Source: Mesolinea sp040772305 (GTDB lineage: Bacteria > Chloroflexota > Anaerolineae > Anaerolineales > Anaerolineaceae). Taken from it: a DNA stretch of 64,000 bases. Below, piece by piece: positions 43,986 through 52,339 of this stretch; the stretch's first letter is position 1, and every line of letters starts with the position of its first letter. The stretch spans positions 558,001-622,000 of the forward strand of contig JAXGYK010000001.1 in assembly GCA_040772305.1 (NCBI GenBank), written 5' to 3'. The position numbers were made by a program, and so were the translations under genes. Below the pieces are notes generated by a model. It had not been told where the DNA came from. It saw nothing but the letters and a program-made list of their open reading frames with translations, and made no database searches.

Positions 43986-45566
43986 ATGCAAGGGCCAAGC
44001 ACTCAAGCTCCAAAAAAAATAAAGCCATCACAGCTTGTCTTCCTGGTTTTCATTCTGTTGGCTTCATTATTCGTTCGCCGCATCGGGCTGGATTTTGGCA
44101 GGCCCCTGTTAACTCACCCGGATGAGCAAAACGTGCTCCTTCCTGTTGTGGAAAGCGTTCGCCTGGACCGCAATGTGTATAAATACGCCCACCCGACACA
44201 AGTACTCTACCGTTTAGATAAAACCATACTCAACAGCTACAGTCAGTTACGTTATGGGATCAACCTCGCGAACTGGTATGATGAGGAACCCAATGCTGTC
44301 TACCTGGCGGCCCGGACGATAAATGCCAGCTTTGGAGCACTGATACCCATCTTGGCATTCTTCATCGGCCGCCGCTTCAAGCCCGATTTTTCGGTCCCAG
44401 CTGCCTTATTATTCGCCTTTTTCCCGCAATATATATTGCATTCCCACTATATCACCCCAGATATTCCAATTACTTTCTATACCTTAGGCGTGTTGCTGGC
44501 TTGTCTGCTTCGGCTGGAAGACCAGGGCAAAGCCTGGCTTTGGGTTGCCGTTTTTTTTGCTGCTCTCAACACGGCAGAAAAGTATCCCGGGGTTATCTCT
44601 TTGGTAATGATCGCTATGAGCTTGCTAATTATTTACCGGCGGGAAAACTGGTCATTCCCTCGCTTGCTGACCAATGGCCTATGGGTAACTTTGGCTTACA
44701 TTCTTGCCCTCTTTATCATCACACCTAACCTTTTTTTGCAATACCGGGATGTGATTTCTGCAATCAGCAACGAAGCGCGCAATTACCATTTGGGCAATGA
44801 TGGCCTCAGTTTCTTGGGCAAGCTAGCCTACTATGCCGGGGTATTTTGGGAACATGGCAGTATCTACTTACTAATTTTCGCCGCGTTAGGGATTGTTGGC
44901 AGCATCCGCAACCGCTTACAAGATTCCTGCCTGCTTTTCTACGGCTTTTTCTATGGCATTCTGCTTTCGGTATTAGCCCTGCACCACGAACGTTGGGCAC
45001 TGCCTATCTTTATTTCTCCCCTTCTACTGGCCGCTTATGGTTCTGCTTGGCTATTGCGTGCTTTAAGTTCGAAAACCTGGCTTAAACGCCTAGCCTGGTG
45101 CTCAGTTGTACTTACGCTAAGCTTGAATGTGGTCAAAGGGATAACTCGCTCTGTATATATGGACCTACCAGATACCAGCGCAGTCAGCCTGCATTATTTG
45201 AATGAACACGGCTTTAATTCAGAACAGACGCTCTACGAAGGCTATACCCCTTACGCACCCTTCGGTAAACCCGATATCTATAGCTTCGATTTCGAAAACC
45301 CTGGGGATATCAAATACGTGATTCTCTCCTCAAAAATGTACGAACGCTATCAAGCCGAACCCCTGCGCTACTCCCGCGAGAATGCTTTTTATAAACAGCT
45401 GGAGCACTCTGGCAGTCTCCTCATGACCTGGGAGCCTTTGCCTTATCCTCGGGATTTACTGGGACAATTGCGGTTAATTTCGTATTATCTGCAAAACCGT
45501 AACCATCTCAGTTCGCTGCACCAATTTAGCGGCTATACCATCAAGCTTTATAAGTTAAACCAGTAA
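43986..45566 (+). CDS. GT39-type membrane glycosyltransferase, copy 2
   Basis: A 526-residue paralogue of the preceding protein, with the same motifs in the same order: HPDEQNVLLPVVESVRLD, FFIGRRFKPDFSVPAA, HSHYITPDIPITFYTLG, and the C-terminal YEGYTPYAPFGKPDIYSFDF. The two share most membrane segments but differ in the loops, indicating an old tandem duplication with divergence of acceptor or donor. The four-base gap implies one transcript. Confidence 0.85.
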   Translation: MQGPSTQAPKKIKPSQLVFLVFILLASLFVRRIGLDFGRPLLTHPDEQNVLLPVVESVRLDRNVYKYAHPTQVLYRLDKTILNSYSQLRYGINLANWYDEEPNAVYLAARTINASFGALIPILAFFIGRRFKPDFSVPAALLFAFFPQYILHSHYITPDIPITFYTLGVLLACLLRLEDQGKAWLWVAVFFAALNTAEKYPGVISLVMIAMSLLIIYRRENWSFPRLLTNGLWVTLAYILALFIITPNLFLQYRDVISAISNEARNYHLGNDGLSFLGKLAYYAGVFWEHGSIYLLIFAALGIVGSIRNRLQDSCLLFYGFFYGILLSVLALHHERWALPIFISPLLLAAYGSAWLLRALSSKTWLKRLAWCSVVLTLSLNVVKGITRSVYMDLPDTSAVSLHYLNEHGFNSEQTLYEGYTPYAPFGKPDIYSFDFENPGDIKYVILSSKMYERYQAEPLRYSRENAFYKQLEHSGSLLMTWEPLPYPRDLLGQLRLISYYLQNRNHLSSLHQFSGYTIKLYKLNQ

Positions 45567-45572
45567 GCTATC

Positions 45573-46898
45573 CTATCCCGGAAATATCCGCTCATACACC
45601 TCCGGCGCCCATTTCTCTACCGCCTCGGAGCTGATGCTGTTCGTCCGGCAGATCTCAGCATAAAGGTCCACACTCTTCCTGCGGGTGCGCAGCTGCGTAG
45701 TGGGATCCAGTCCCCACAGGCCAAAACGTTGAGTCCACCCGCGCTCCCATTCAAAGTTGTCCGTCAGACTCCAGTGAAAGTAGCCCTTTATCGGAATATT
45801 GTGGTTAATTTGATGCCAGACTGCTAAAAGATGCTCCAGGAGATATTTTCGTCGAAAATCATCCTTGGAATCATCGCAGCCATTTTCAGTGATGTAGATG
45901 GGTAAGTCGAATTGCCGCGCCCAGCGTATCGCCTGGGTAAAGCCTGCCGGGTCATTTGCCAGGAACCCTGTTTCTGAAAGCTCTGCATCTTGTGCAAAAA
46001 AACGCTCGGAATACAATTCGGAAGGTTTAAAAAGATTGAAACGCACTAGTTCCCGGGTGTAATAATTCAGACCAAAATAATCCTGTGTACCTGCGGCCTC
46101 TGGAACATCAATCTTGTAAAGTTTTGCATCAAACTTTCCGGTGAGCAAGGCCTGGGGCAGCGATTCATTAAAAGCCTGGTCCTGAATTCCCATTGTATAG
46201 CGGGTAAGCGGGTTTTTATCCGCGGCAATAAACCCATGCCAATGGTGCGCCAAGCCCACCTTTGCTTCTGCCTGCAGTTCATGAATCAAACGGTAAGCCA
46301 ATGCATGACCACGCAGCATATTTACCAAGACCTGCAGGCCAACCTTTATATCTTTTTTCCCGGGAGGAAAGAGCCCGCTAATATAGCCGTTGGTTGCATA
46401 TACATTGGGCTCATTAATCGTCACCCAAAGCTCACAATGTGCCTTGAGAGCCTCAACTGTCCGCTGCACATAGTTGCCAAAAAGTGTGATTGTTTCCGGA
46501 TTTTCCCAGCCGCCTTTCTCGGCCAGCCAATTTGGGATACTAAAATGAAACAAGGTCACCATCGCGGTCATCCGTCTTTCCTTAAGTCCCAGCAGCATAT
46601 CGCGATATTTATCCAAGGCCGCTTCGTCCCAGCGCTCCTCCTCGGGTTGGATCCGCGCCCACTCCACCGAAAACCTGTGCGCGTTTTGGTAGCTTTCATG
46701 TGCGCGGTCAAAATCTTCCCGCCAGCGCCCAGCCCACCAGTCGCAAGCCCGCCCGCTTTTGTCCCCGTTCAGGATGCGTCCTTCCTCCTGTTCCCAGGCC
46801 CACCACTGGTTATTCGTATTATTGCCTTCTATCTGGTGCGATGCAGTAGCTGTTCCCCAAAGGAACCCCTGCGGAAATGTGAAAGTTGCCCTTGCCAT
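45573..46898 (-). CDS. Glycoside hydrolase family 1 (beta-glycosidase)
   Basis: A 441-residue cytoplasmic retaining beta-glycosidase with a TIM barrel. The N-terminal signature FPQGFLWGTATASHQIEG (about 8-25), acid/base Glu in WVTINEPN (near 162) and nucleophile Glu in IYITENGCDD (near 336) are intact, as is GYFHWSLTDNFEWERGW near the end. The start at 46898 has GGAGG upstream. It probably cleaves beta-linked glucosides or galactosides; exact sugar unknown. It is convergent with the glycosyltransferase pair. Confidence 0.93.
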   Translation of the reverse strand: MARATFTFPQGFLWGTATASHQIEGNNTNNQWWAWEQEEGRILNGDKSGRACDWWAGRWREDFDRAHESYQNAHRFSVEWARIQPEEERWDEAALDKYRDMLLGLKERRMTAMVTLFHFSIPNWLAEKGGWENPETITLFGNYVQRTVEALKAHCELWVTINEPNVYATNGYISGLFPPGKKDIKVGLQVLVNMLRGHALAYRLIHELQAEAKVGLAHHWHGFIAADKNPLTRYTMGIQDQAFNESLPQALLTGKFDAKLYKIDVPEAAGTQDYFGLNYYTRELVRFNLFKPSELYSERFFAQDAELSETGFLANDPAGFTQAIRWARQFDLPIYITENGCDDSKDDFRRKYLLEHLLAVWHQINHNIPIKGYFHWSLTDNFEWERGWTQRFGLWGLDPTTQLRTRRKSVDLYAEICRTNSISSEAVEKWAPEVYERIFPG

Positions 46899-47049
46899 CC
46901 TGCCTCCCAAGATCGTTTCCCTGATTCTAGCTGAAAGTTTGCGGTGATGCGTAAAAAAGAATTAATCAGGAATTATTGGTTTCTAAATTGAGCCTAAACC
47001 GCATCTAAATCACCTCCCTGTAAACTAAGGCCATTACTTGGAGGTAATA

Positions 47050-47613
47050 ATGAAAAACACGATTACAAAAATTTTCGCAGTCCTGGCCCTTACAGCCATC
47101 CTGCTAACCAGCTTCACATCTACTCAAACCGTTCAGGCCGCCGCCGATTCTGGCCGCCGCGGCCCCGGCGCCGGCCAGCGCGGCACGGGCACCCAAATGA
47201 ATCAGCAGCTTAGTCTCAACACCCTCAGTACAACCGAGGCCGAAGGTCTTCAAAGCGCTATTCAGGAAGAATACACCGCTGTCAATACCTATAATTCTGT
47301 CATAGCAACCTTGGGTACCGGTACCGTCTTCGACCGCATCGTTCGCTCTGAGCAACGGCACGTCGACGCGCTCATCCGCGTCGCGGAACGCCATGGCGTT
47401 ACTGTTCCGGAAAACGCCGGCCTGGTAGCTGATTTCAACTACACCACCCTGGCCGAGGCCTGTGAATTAGCGCGCAGCTTCGAATTTGCGGACGCTGATC
47501 TCTATACCCAGCTTCTGTCCCAGACCGAAAACCCTGCTCTGATACGCGTCTACACCAATCTGCAGAGCGCATCACTTAACAAACACGTACCTGCTTTCGA
47601 GCTCTGCCGATAA
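47050..47613 (+). CDS. DUF2202 ferritin-like secreted protein
   Basis: The ATG at 47050 follows GGAGG; the product is 187 residues. A Sec signal peptide (MKNTITKIFAVLALTAILLT, cleavage near VQA-A) is followed by a Gly/Arg-rich linker and a four-helix DUF2202 domain. The domain has Glu and His in ferritin-like positions: AIQEEYTAVNTYNSVI, RIVRSEQRHVDALIRVAERH and SFEFADADLYTQLL. These suggest metal binding in a helical bundle outside the cytoplasmic membrane. The exact role is unknown. A strong terminator follows. Confidence 0.85.
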   Translation: MKNTITKIFAVLALTAILLTSFTSTQTVQAAADSGRRGPGAGQRGTGTQMNQQLSLNTLSTTEAEGLQSAIQEEYTAVNTYNSVIATLGTGTVFDRIVRSEQRHVDALIRVAERHGVTVPENAGLVADFNYTTLAEACELARSFEFADADLYTQLLSQTENPALIRVYTNLQSASLNKHVPAFELCR

Positions 47614-47626
47614 ACCATCCGTTTTT

Positions 47627-47661
47627 CCAAGGCTCCGCAAATCCTAAGTGCGGAGCCTTGG
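47627..47661 (+). terminator. Rho-independent terminator after DUF2202 gene
   Basis: Arms CCAAGGCTCCGCA (47627-47639) and TGCGGAGCCTTGG (47649-47661) pair perfectly around a 9-base loop, then ATTTTACC. The opposite flank is TTTTT, so it is oriented mainly rightward. Confidence 0.8.
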
Positions 47662-47794
47662 ATTTTACCAATGAAGTCCCCTAATAATCGAAACAGCTTC
47701 TCCAGCCAACAATAACCCAAAGAAAGTTCCGCTGGCTGTGCAGCAGCCCAGCCTTAATTGATGCAGGGCGGTAAAAATTACCCTGGCACGTCTT

Positions 47795-48844
47795 TCAGGA
47801 TTGCAGTCGGAGCACCCCCTTCTCCCAACACAGCTTATCCACCCACACCGCTGCTCCTCCCCAGCGCCAGTAGCCGCCTACGGGGTAAGTTCCTTCCGCC
47901 AAAGCCCTCCCCTGCAGGTCGTATGCAATCCCATCTGCAGCTATCTGCCCCACAATTTCCGCCGGGGATGGCTCCTGCACTTCCAGACTCACAAAGTTAC
48001 TGGTATCTACATGCACAGTCAGGTGCTCGCCGCCTGCGGCAATCAGCCTGACCAACTTTTTCAGCTGGCTCAATCCATCCCCCAGCGGCCAGCCCGGCCA
48101 GGGCAGTCTGCGTTCATTCCCGGGCAGCAGCTTCCATCCATTCATTGCTGTCCCACAGTGCCCAAAAATCAATGCCAGACAGTCTTGCAGACCTACCGTT
48201 CCAGTCGCCGGATCAAGCTGCCCTGCCAGGCTGTTATCCAGGTCCACATTGCGCCATCTCAGGCTCTCCAGCCAGCCCCTGGCTTCCATTTTCCACCCCT
48301 TTCCGCCCCGGACGACCTCTATCGCTGCTGCTGGCCAGGCATGGGTCTTAAGCTCCGCCGTCACCAGCTCCGCAGCACTCTCCGCCCTGCATACGCCCAG
48401 CCTCAGCAGCTTTTCATGCACGCCGTAACTCGCCTGACTGCTCAAGTCCTCCACCCAGGGGCCCATTACTTCAACTCCCGGGTCATCTGGGTTGCGGTAA
48501 AGCGCACGCAGGCGGTTTGCCAGTCCCTCCAGTCCAAAAGCCAGGGGGATTCCTTCCAGCAGCTTGAGCATAAAATCCACCTGCTTCAAGGCCGGCTCGC
48601 CCGGATAAATGACATGGTAGGGCAGGACGCAGAGGCCAATACGCATCGCCTCGCGCACCAGCACCGCGAAGGCAGGGTCCTTATCGGCCCAGCTTTGGCC
48701 GGTCCGCAGGCCGATAAAGTGCAGTTGCGGCTTGTGCACTGCCAGTTCGTCAAAATTAGGGTAATGGCAGAGGTCGGCGCTCACGTTATAACGTGATAAG
48801 TCCACGCCAAAGGCCTGCTGCCGTTCAGTATCAAAATAACTCAT
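47795..48844 (-). CDS. GH25-like phage-type lysin
   Basis: From the ATG at 48844 (ATGA overlap with the terminase gene) the protein is 349 residues. The first part resembles the GH25 muramidase fold: FGVDLSRYN (about 11-19), LHFIGLRTGQSWADKDPAF, GLCVLPYHVIYPGEP and an acidic strand end LAFGLEGLAN. The middle has NVDLDNSLAGQLDPATGT and the C-terminus a cell-wall-type aromatic region (GYWRWGGAAVWVDK). The catalytic Asp-x-Glu is not fully clear, so activity is uncertain. Gene order after a terminase suggests an endolysin. Confidence 0.5.
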   Translation of the reverse strand: MSYFDTERQQAFGVDLSRYNVSADLCHYPNFDELAVHKPQLHFIGLRTGQSWADKDPAFAVLVREAMRIGLCVLPYHVIYPGEPALKQVDFMLKLLEGIPLAFGLEGLANRLRALYRNPDDPGVEVMGPWVEDLSSQASYGVHEKLLRLGVCRAESAAELVTAELKTHAWPAAAIEVVRGGKGWKMEARGWLESLRWRNVDLDNSLAGQLDPATGTVGLQDCLALIFGHCGTAMNGWKLLPGNERRLPWPGWPLGDGLSQLKKLVRLIAAGGEHLTVHVDTSNFVSLEVQEPSPAEIVGQIAADGIAYDLQGRALAEGTYPVGGYWRWGGAAVWVDKLCWEKGVLRLQS

Positions 48845-50496
48845 GCATATCCTCCACGCATCGCTTCCAAAGGGTCCTCCGCCTGCAGCAAAAACGCCTC
48901 GGCAGGAGTGCTCCATTCCTCTTCATCCAGCAGCGCCACCATCGCCGCCGAAACTACCAAATCGTCACGCAGCTTGCCGCCCTCTTCCGGGTCGCGCACG
49001 CTGTCCGGCACGCTCCAGCGCAGCAAGCGCGCCGGTCCGGCCGCGCAGCTGGCCTGCACCGCCAAAAGCTGCCGCGCAAAACGCGCCTGCAGTTTTTGCT
49101 GCTCATTGCGCATCACCGCTGCCAGGGGGTTTTCCTTCCCGCTGGCCGCTTCGTCCAGCACATCGCTTTTGAAATCCTGAAAGCGTCCGGTGTCCACCAC
49201 GCTCAAAAACCCCCAGCCCAGTTTGCTTTTCATCTGCTGGCTGAACTGCACTGGCAAAACCAGAGAGCCCAGTTTTTCCTTAAGAAAGGCGGCCAGTCCG
49301 GCCCCAACCCCGCTGGCATCCACCACCAAACGCCGCGGCTGCCAGTGTTCGGCCAGTGCCAGAATGCGTCCATACTGGCTCACCTGTCGCTCGCCTACCC
49401 AATTGGCCCGCCACACCACCTTGTAGCGCGGCCGGTTCAGCAGATCGTCCTGCATCAGCCCTGTATCCAGCTCCACAATCGTGATCGCCGTAGCATCGCG
49501 CTCGGGGTTTTCCAAATTGCCCGCGGCGCCATTCAGGCCCTCATCCTCGCCGGCCAGGTCCACCAGCATGGCATAGCTGCAGCCTTCCTGAGGCCCGTCC
49601 AAAGGCGCGTGGCTCCCCTGCATCAGGCCCAGCCGCGCGGCATTAAACAAACCGGCGTCCAGGTCCAGCTCCTCGCTGAAGAACTGGCTGCGCACCATCG
49701 GGTGGCTGCGCCCCAGGCGCGCGATCTGCTCGTCCACAAAGCGCCCGTAAGCCGGCACCTCCCTGCGCACCCGCTCGGCATCAATCCGGAAAACGCGCTG
49801 CAGTCCATCCGCTTCCTGAGCGGCTTCGGCCGCCCGCAGTTCCCGCGCCAATAAGGTCTGGCTGGTCCAGGCTGTACCCCAGAACACCCGGGTCGCGTTG
49901 GTCGAAGCCGCCATGGGCGCGATTTGTTTGTCATATTTCGCAATCTCGATATCCTGGGCTTCGTCCAGCTGCAGCAGGGTGGAGGCCGTCGCTCCCACCA
50001 CATTGCTCCCCGGCGCCGCGGAAAGGAAGGTAAGCCTGGCGTTTCCCAGCCGGTAATGGTTGCCGGCCTGGCGCTTCCAGCGCCCGCGGCTCAGGCAGTT
50101 GCCCTCCAAGGCCAGCTCCAGACGGCGCATCGCGTTCAGGCTTTGGGGCTGATAGGTGGGCGAAAACTTGACCATCTCGGCGCCTTCTTCTTCCAAAAGC
50201 AGTAAAAAATAGCTTTCCAGCTGAGCCTGCAGCATGTTCTTGCCCGATTGCCGCGGAAAGAGCACCACAAAGCTCAGTCCGCGCCCTTTGAGCACCGAGT
50301 CCACAATCGCTTCCGCGGCCTGGGCCTGGTAGCTGCGCAAACGGGTTCCCAGATACCTGGAATACTCCAGAATCTGCGCCAGCTTATGCCAGGGCGCATG
50401 CCGGCCCGCTGGGCTTGGGGAGCTGCCTGCCCCTAAGTTCAGCCGCCAGAAGGGCTGCGCCGTTTCGGCCATCGTCAGGCTCATTCCGTTTTGCAT
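48841..50496 (-). CDS. Phage-type terminase large subunit
   Basis: The start at 50496 follows GAGGA, giving 551 residues. The packaging ATPase half has LFPRQSGKNMLQAQ (Walker A, near 80-93), FSPTYQPQSLNAMRR and STLLQLDEAQDIE (Walker B with catalytic Glu, near 175). The RNase-H-like nuclease half has AMLVDLAGEDEG, RLVVDASGVGAGLAAFL and LRDDLVVSAAMVAL with the expected acidic residues. All key residues are present, so the protein may be functional. No portal, capsid or tail genes flank it; only a small terminase-like gene and a lysin do. Confidence 0.85.
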   Translation of the reverse strand: MQNGMSLTMAETAQPFWRLNLGAGSSPSPAGRHAPWHKLAQILEYSRYLGTRLRSYQAQAAEAIVDSVLKGRGLSFVVLFPRQSGKNMLQAQLESYFLLLLEEEGAEMVKFSPTYQPQSLNAMRRLELALEGNCLSRGRWKRQAGNHYRLGNARLTFLSAAPGSNVVGATASTLLQLDEAQDIEIAKYDKQIAPMAASTNATRVFWGTAWTSQTLLARELRAAEAAQEADGLQRVFRIDAERVRREVPAYGRFVDEQIARLGRSHPMVRSQFFSEELDLDAGLFNAARLGLMQGSHAPLDGPQEGCSYAMLVDLAGEDEGLNGAAGNLENPERDATAITIVELDTGLMQDDLLNRPRYKVVWRANWVGERQVSQYGRILALAEHWQPRRLVVDASGVGAGLAAFLKEKLGSLVLPVQFSQQMKSKLGWGFLSVVDTGRFQDFKSDVLDEAASGKENPLAAVMRNEQQKLQARFARQLLAVQASCAAGPARLLRWSVPDSVRDPEEGGKLRDDLVVSAAMVALLDEEEWSTPAEAFLLQAEDPLEAMRGGYA

Positions 50497-50975
50497 TCTT
50501 CCTCCTCGTTCCGGCTCAGGGCGCGCATCTCCTGCAGGTATGCGTCCTTTGCCTGCTTCCACTCCCGTTCGACCGTGCCCGGGCCTGCCGCGGCTGCTTC
50601 CGTTCTGGCCCATAGCAGTTTGGCCATGCGGGTAGCTGCCAGGCTGTAAGCGTTCAGCACCCCCACCAGCAGCGCTGCTGTTTCCTGATCTTTTGCGTCG
50701 GCGGCTGCCTTGGCGCGCGCCATCAGGTTCTTCAGGCCGCTGATTTCCCGGCTCATGTCCCCCAGGTCCTGCCTGGAAAGCTGCAGGCGCTGCGGCAGGT
50801 CCTCCAGCTGGCTCAATAAGCCAAAGAGCAGGTTGCCCAGCGTGATTAATTCCATCGCCAGCTGCAGCGGCTCTGCTGTTGGGCCGGCGATACTGCCGGC
50901 CCGGGCAGGGCTTCCACCGGGGAAGCCGGAGGCAAGCGCCTTCGCCTGGATGATGGTGGATTCTGTTTGCCGCAC
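50481..50975 (-). CDS. Probable small terminase-like protein
   Basis: Best start is the GTG at 50975 with AGGAGG nine bases upstream, giving 164 residues. An ATG at 51017 would place the LexA-type box inside the coding sequence and has no ribosome site. The protein is helical, with a coiled-coil-like stretch (LQLSRQDLGDMSREISGL) and AATRMAKLLWARTEAAAAG. It sits exactly where a terminase small subunit would be and overlaps the large-subunit gene by 16 bases. The family itself is not recognisable, so the call is by position. Confidence 0.5.
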   Translation of the reverse strand: MRQTESTIIQAKALASGFPGGSPARAGSIAGPTAEPLQLAMELITLGNLLFGLLSQLEDLPQRLQLSRQDLGDMSREISGLKNLMARAKAAADAKDQETAALLVGVLNAYSLAATRMAKLLWARTEAAAAGPGTVEREWKQAKDAYLQEMRALSRNEEEECKTE

Positions 50976-50993
50976 CTTGCGCTGCCTCCTGAT

Positions 50994-51007
50994 AGAACAT
51001 TTGTTCT
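50994..51007. promoter_or_regulatory. Candidate LexA (SOS) box
   Basis: AGAACATTTGTTCT is a 14-base palindrome holding GAAC-N4-GTTC (50995-51006), the LexA box of Gram-positive-type SOS systems. It lies 19 bases upstream of the GTG start of the phage-like gene set, in the promoter region. The box would make the terminase-lysin set damage-inducible. Confidence 0.6.
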
Positions 51008-51059
51008 GCATGTGCATAAGGATAGCAGAAAACCGCCCAAGAAAAAAGACGTCAAAAGC

Positions 51060-51097
51060 GGAATCGTTTTGGCGTTTTTGATTCCGGAATCGGAATC
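51060..51097. promoter_or_regulatory. Cluster of GGAATC half-sites before the methylase gene
   Basis: GGAATC occurs at 51060-51065, as the palindrome GATTCCGGAATC at 51080-51091 and again at 51092-51097. The grouping in the divergent promoter region, ahead of the adenine methylase at 51178, resembles an operator for a restriction-modification control protein or a self-regulating methylase. No controller gene is visible. Confidence 0.4.
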
Positions 51098-51177
51098 TTG
51101 TTAATATTTCGCGCGCAAAGCGCCGCCTTTAACGGGTAAAATCAAAGTGACGATAAAAATCCCAGCGGAGGCCATGG

Positions 51178-52338
51178 ATGGCGAATGTAAAGCTCTCGGA
51201 TGCAAAAAGAGCCAAGTATGACGAGTTCTATACCCAGTACCGCGATATTGAACGCGAAGTCAGCGCCTATTTGGAGTACGACCCCGACGTTTTCCGCAAC
51301 AAGACCATCCTCCTCCCTTGCGATGACCCCGAATGGAGCAACTTCACCAAATATTTTGCCCAGAACTTCGACCGCTTTGGCCTTAAAAAGCTGATCAGCA
51401 CCAGCTACGCCCCCGAAAGTAAATCCTATAAGTTCACTTACCAACCCACGCTTTTTGAAAGCAATGCCCCCCAGTTTGACCAGGACAAGACCGCTATAAA
51501 GGGCAAGATTTTTACCCTTAATCGCGATATCACCGGCGACCGTGAGATCAATATCGACGACCTTGAATGGACTTACCTGACAGGAGACGGGGATTTTAGA
51601 AGCGAGGAAGTAATCGCGCTGCGGGATGAAGCCGACATCATTATTACCAACCCTCCCTTCTCGCTCTTCCGTGAGTTTCTGGATTGGGTTATGACTGCTA
51701 ACAAGATTTTTCTCATTATAGGTAACAAAAACTGCGTTACCTACAAAGAAGTTTTCCCTTTATTCATGCAAAATAAAATTTGGTCTGGAAAAACCGGCTG
51801 GGCTGGAGGAATGTGGTTTGAGTCAGTCAGTCCGGACTATGTGGATAAGATGGCGGAAGGAAAAATGTTAAAAAACATTCCATCCATTTGGCTCACCAAC
51901 CTGGACCACGGCCGCCGCCACCAGCCCCTGTCCCTCATGACCATGGAAAACAATCTGCGCTACAGCAGGCACAAGGAAATTAAGGGGAAGGCAGCCTACG
52001 ACCGCTATGACAATTACGATGCCATCGAAGTCCCCTTTACCGATGCCATTCCCAGCGATTACCCCGGGGTGATGGGCGTACCTATCAGCTTCCTCGACAA
52101 ATACAATCCGGAACAATTTGAGATAGTGGGAAGTGATGCATATGATGGCTCACCACCAACCAAAAAATACGGTCAAAAAGAAAAAGTTGTAAATGGAAAA
52201 CGCTCAAAGTCATTGACCGGAACAATGGGTTGTGTGATACGTGAGGATAAATTTGGCCCCGGAACCTATTTTGACGTTGGTTACCCGGTAAGAGCAGTAT
52301 ACAAACGTATTTTTATTCGGCACAGGCGGGAGGAATAA
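51178..52338 (+). CDS. EcoRI-type adenine-specific DNA methyltransferase
   Basis: A 386-residue protein of the M.EcoRI family. Typical segments are YDEFYTQYRDIEREVSAYL (about 15-33), KTILLPCDDPEWSNFTKYF (about 44-62), then catalytic IIITNPPFSLFREFLDW (motif IV NPPF, near 157-173), KNCVTYKEVFPLF and a Lys/Gly-rich end. It methylates the exocyclic amine of adenine in a specific site. ATG at 51178 has GGAGG eight bases before. The next gene starts one base after its stop, so the two are coupled as methylase and nuclease. Its recognition site cannot be read from sequence. Confidence 0.9.
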   Translation: MANVKLSDAKRAKYDEFYTQYRDIEREVSAYLEYDPDVFRNKTILLPCDDPEWSNFTKYFAQNFDRFGLKKLISTSYAPESKSYKFTYQPTLFESNAPQFDQDKTAIKGKIFTLNRDITGDREINIDDLEWTYLTGDGDFRSEEVIALRDEADIIITNPPFSLFREFLDWVMTANKIFLIIGNKNCVTYKEVFPLFMQNKIWSGKTGWAGGMWFESVSPDYVDKMAEGKMLKNIPSIWLTNLDHGRRHQPLSLMTMENNLRYSRHKEIKGKAAYDRYDNYDAIEVPFTDAIPSDYPGVMGVPISFLDKYNPEQFEIVGSDAYDGSPPTKKYGQKEKVVNGKRSKSLTGTMGCVIREDKFGPGTYFDVGYPVRAVYKRIFIRHRREE

Positions 52339-52339
52339 G

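Noticed and set aside
48793..49854. A 353-codon open frame on the plus strand
   Set aside because: It is antisense to the terminase and has low-complexity His/Gln/Pro/Arg composition.
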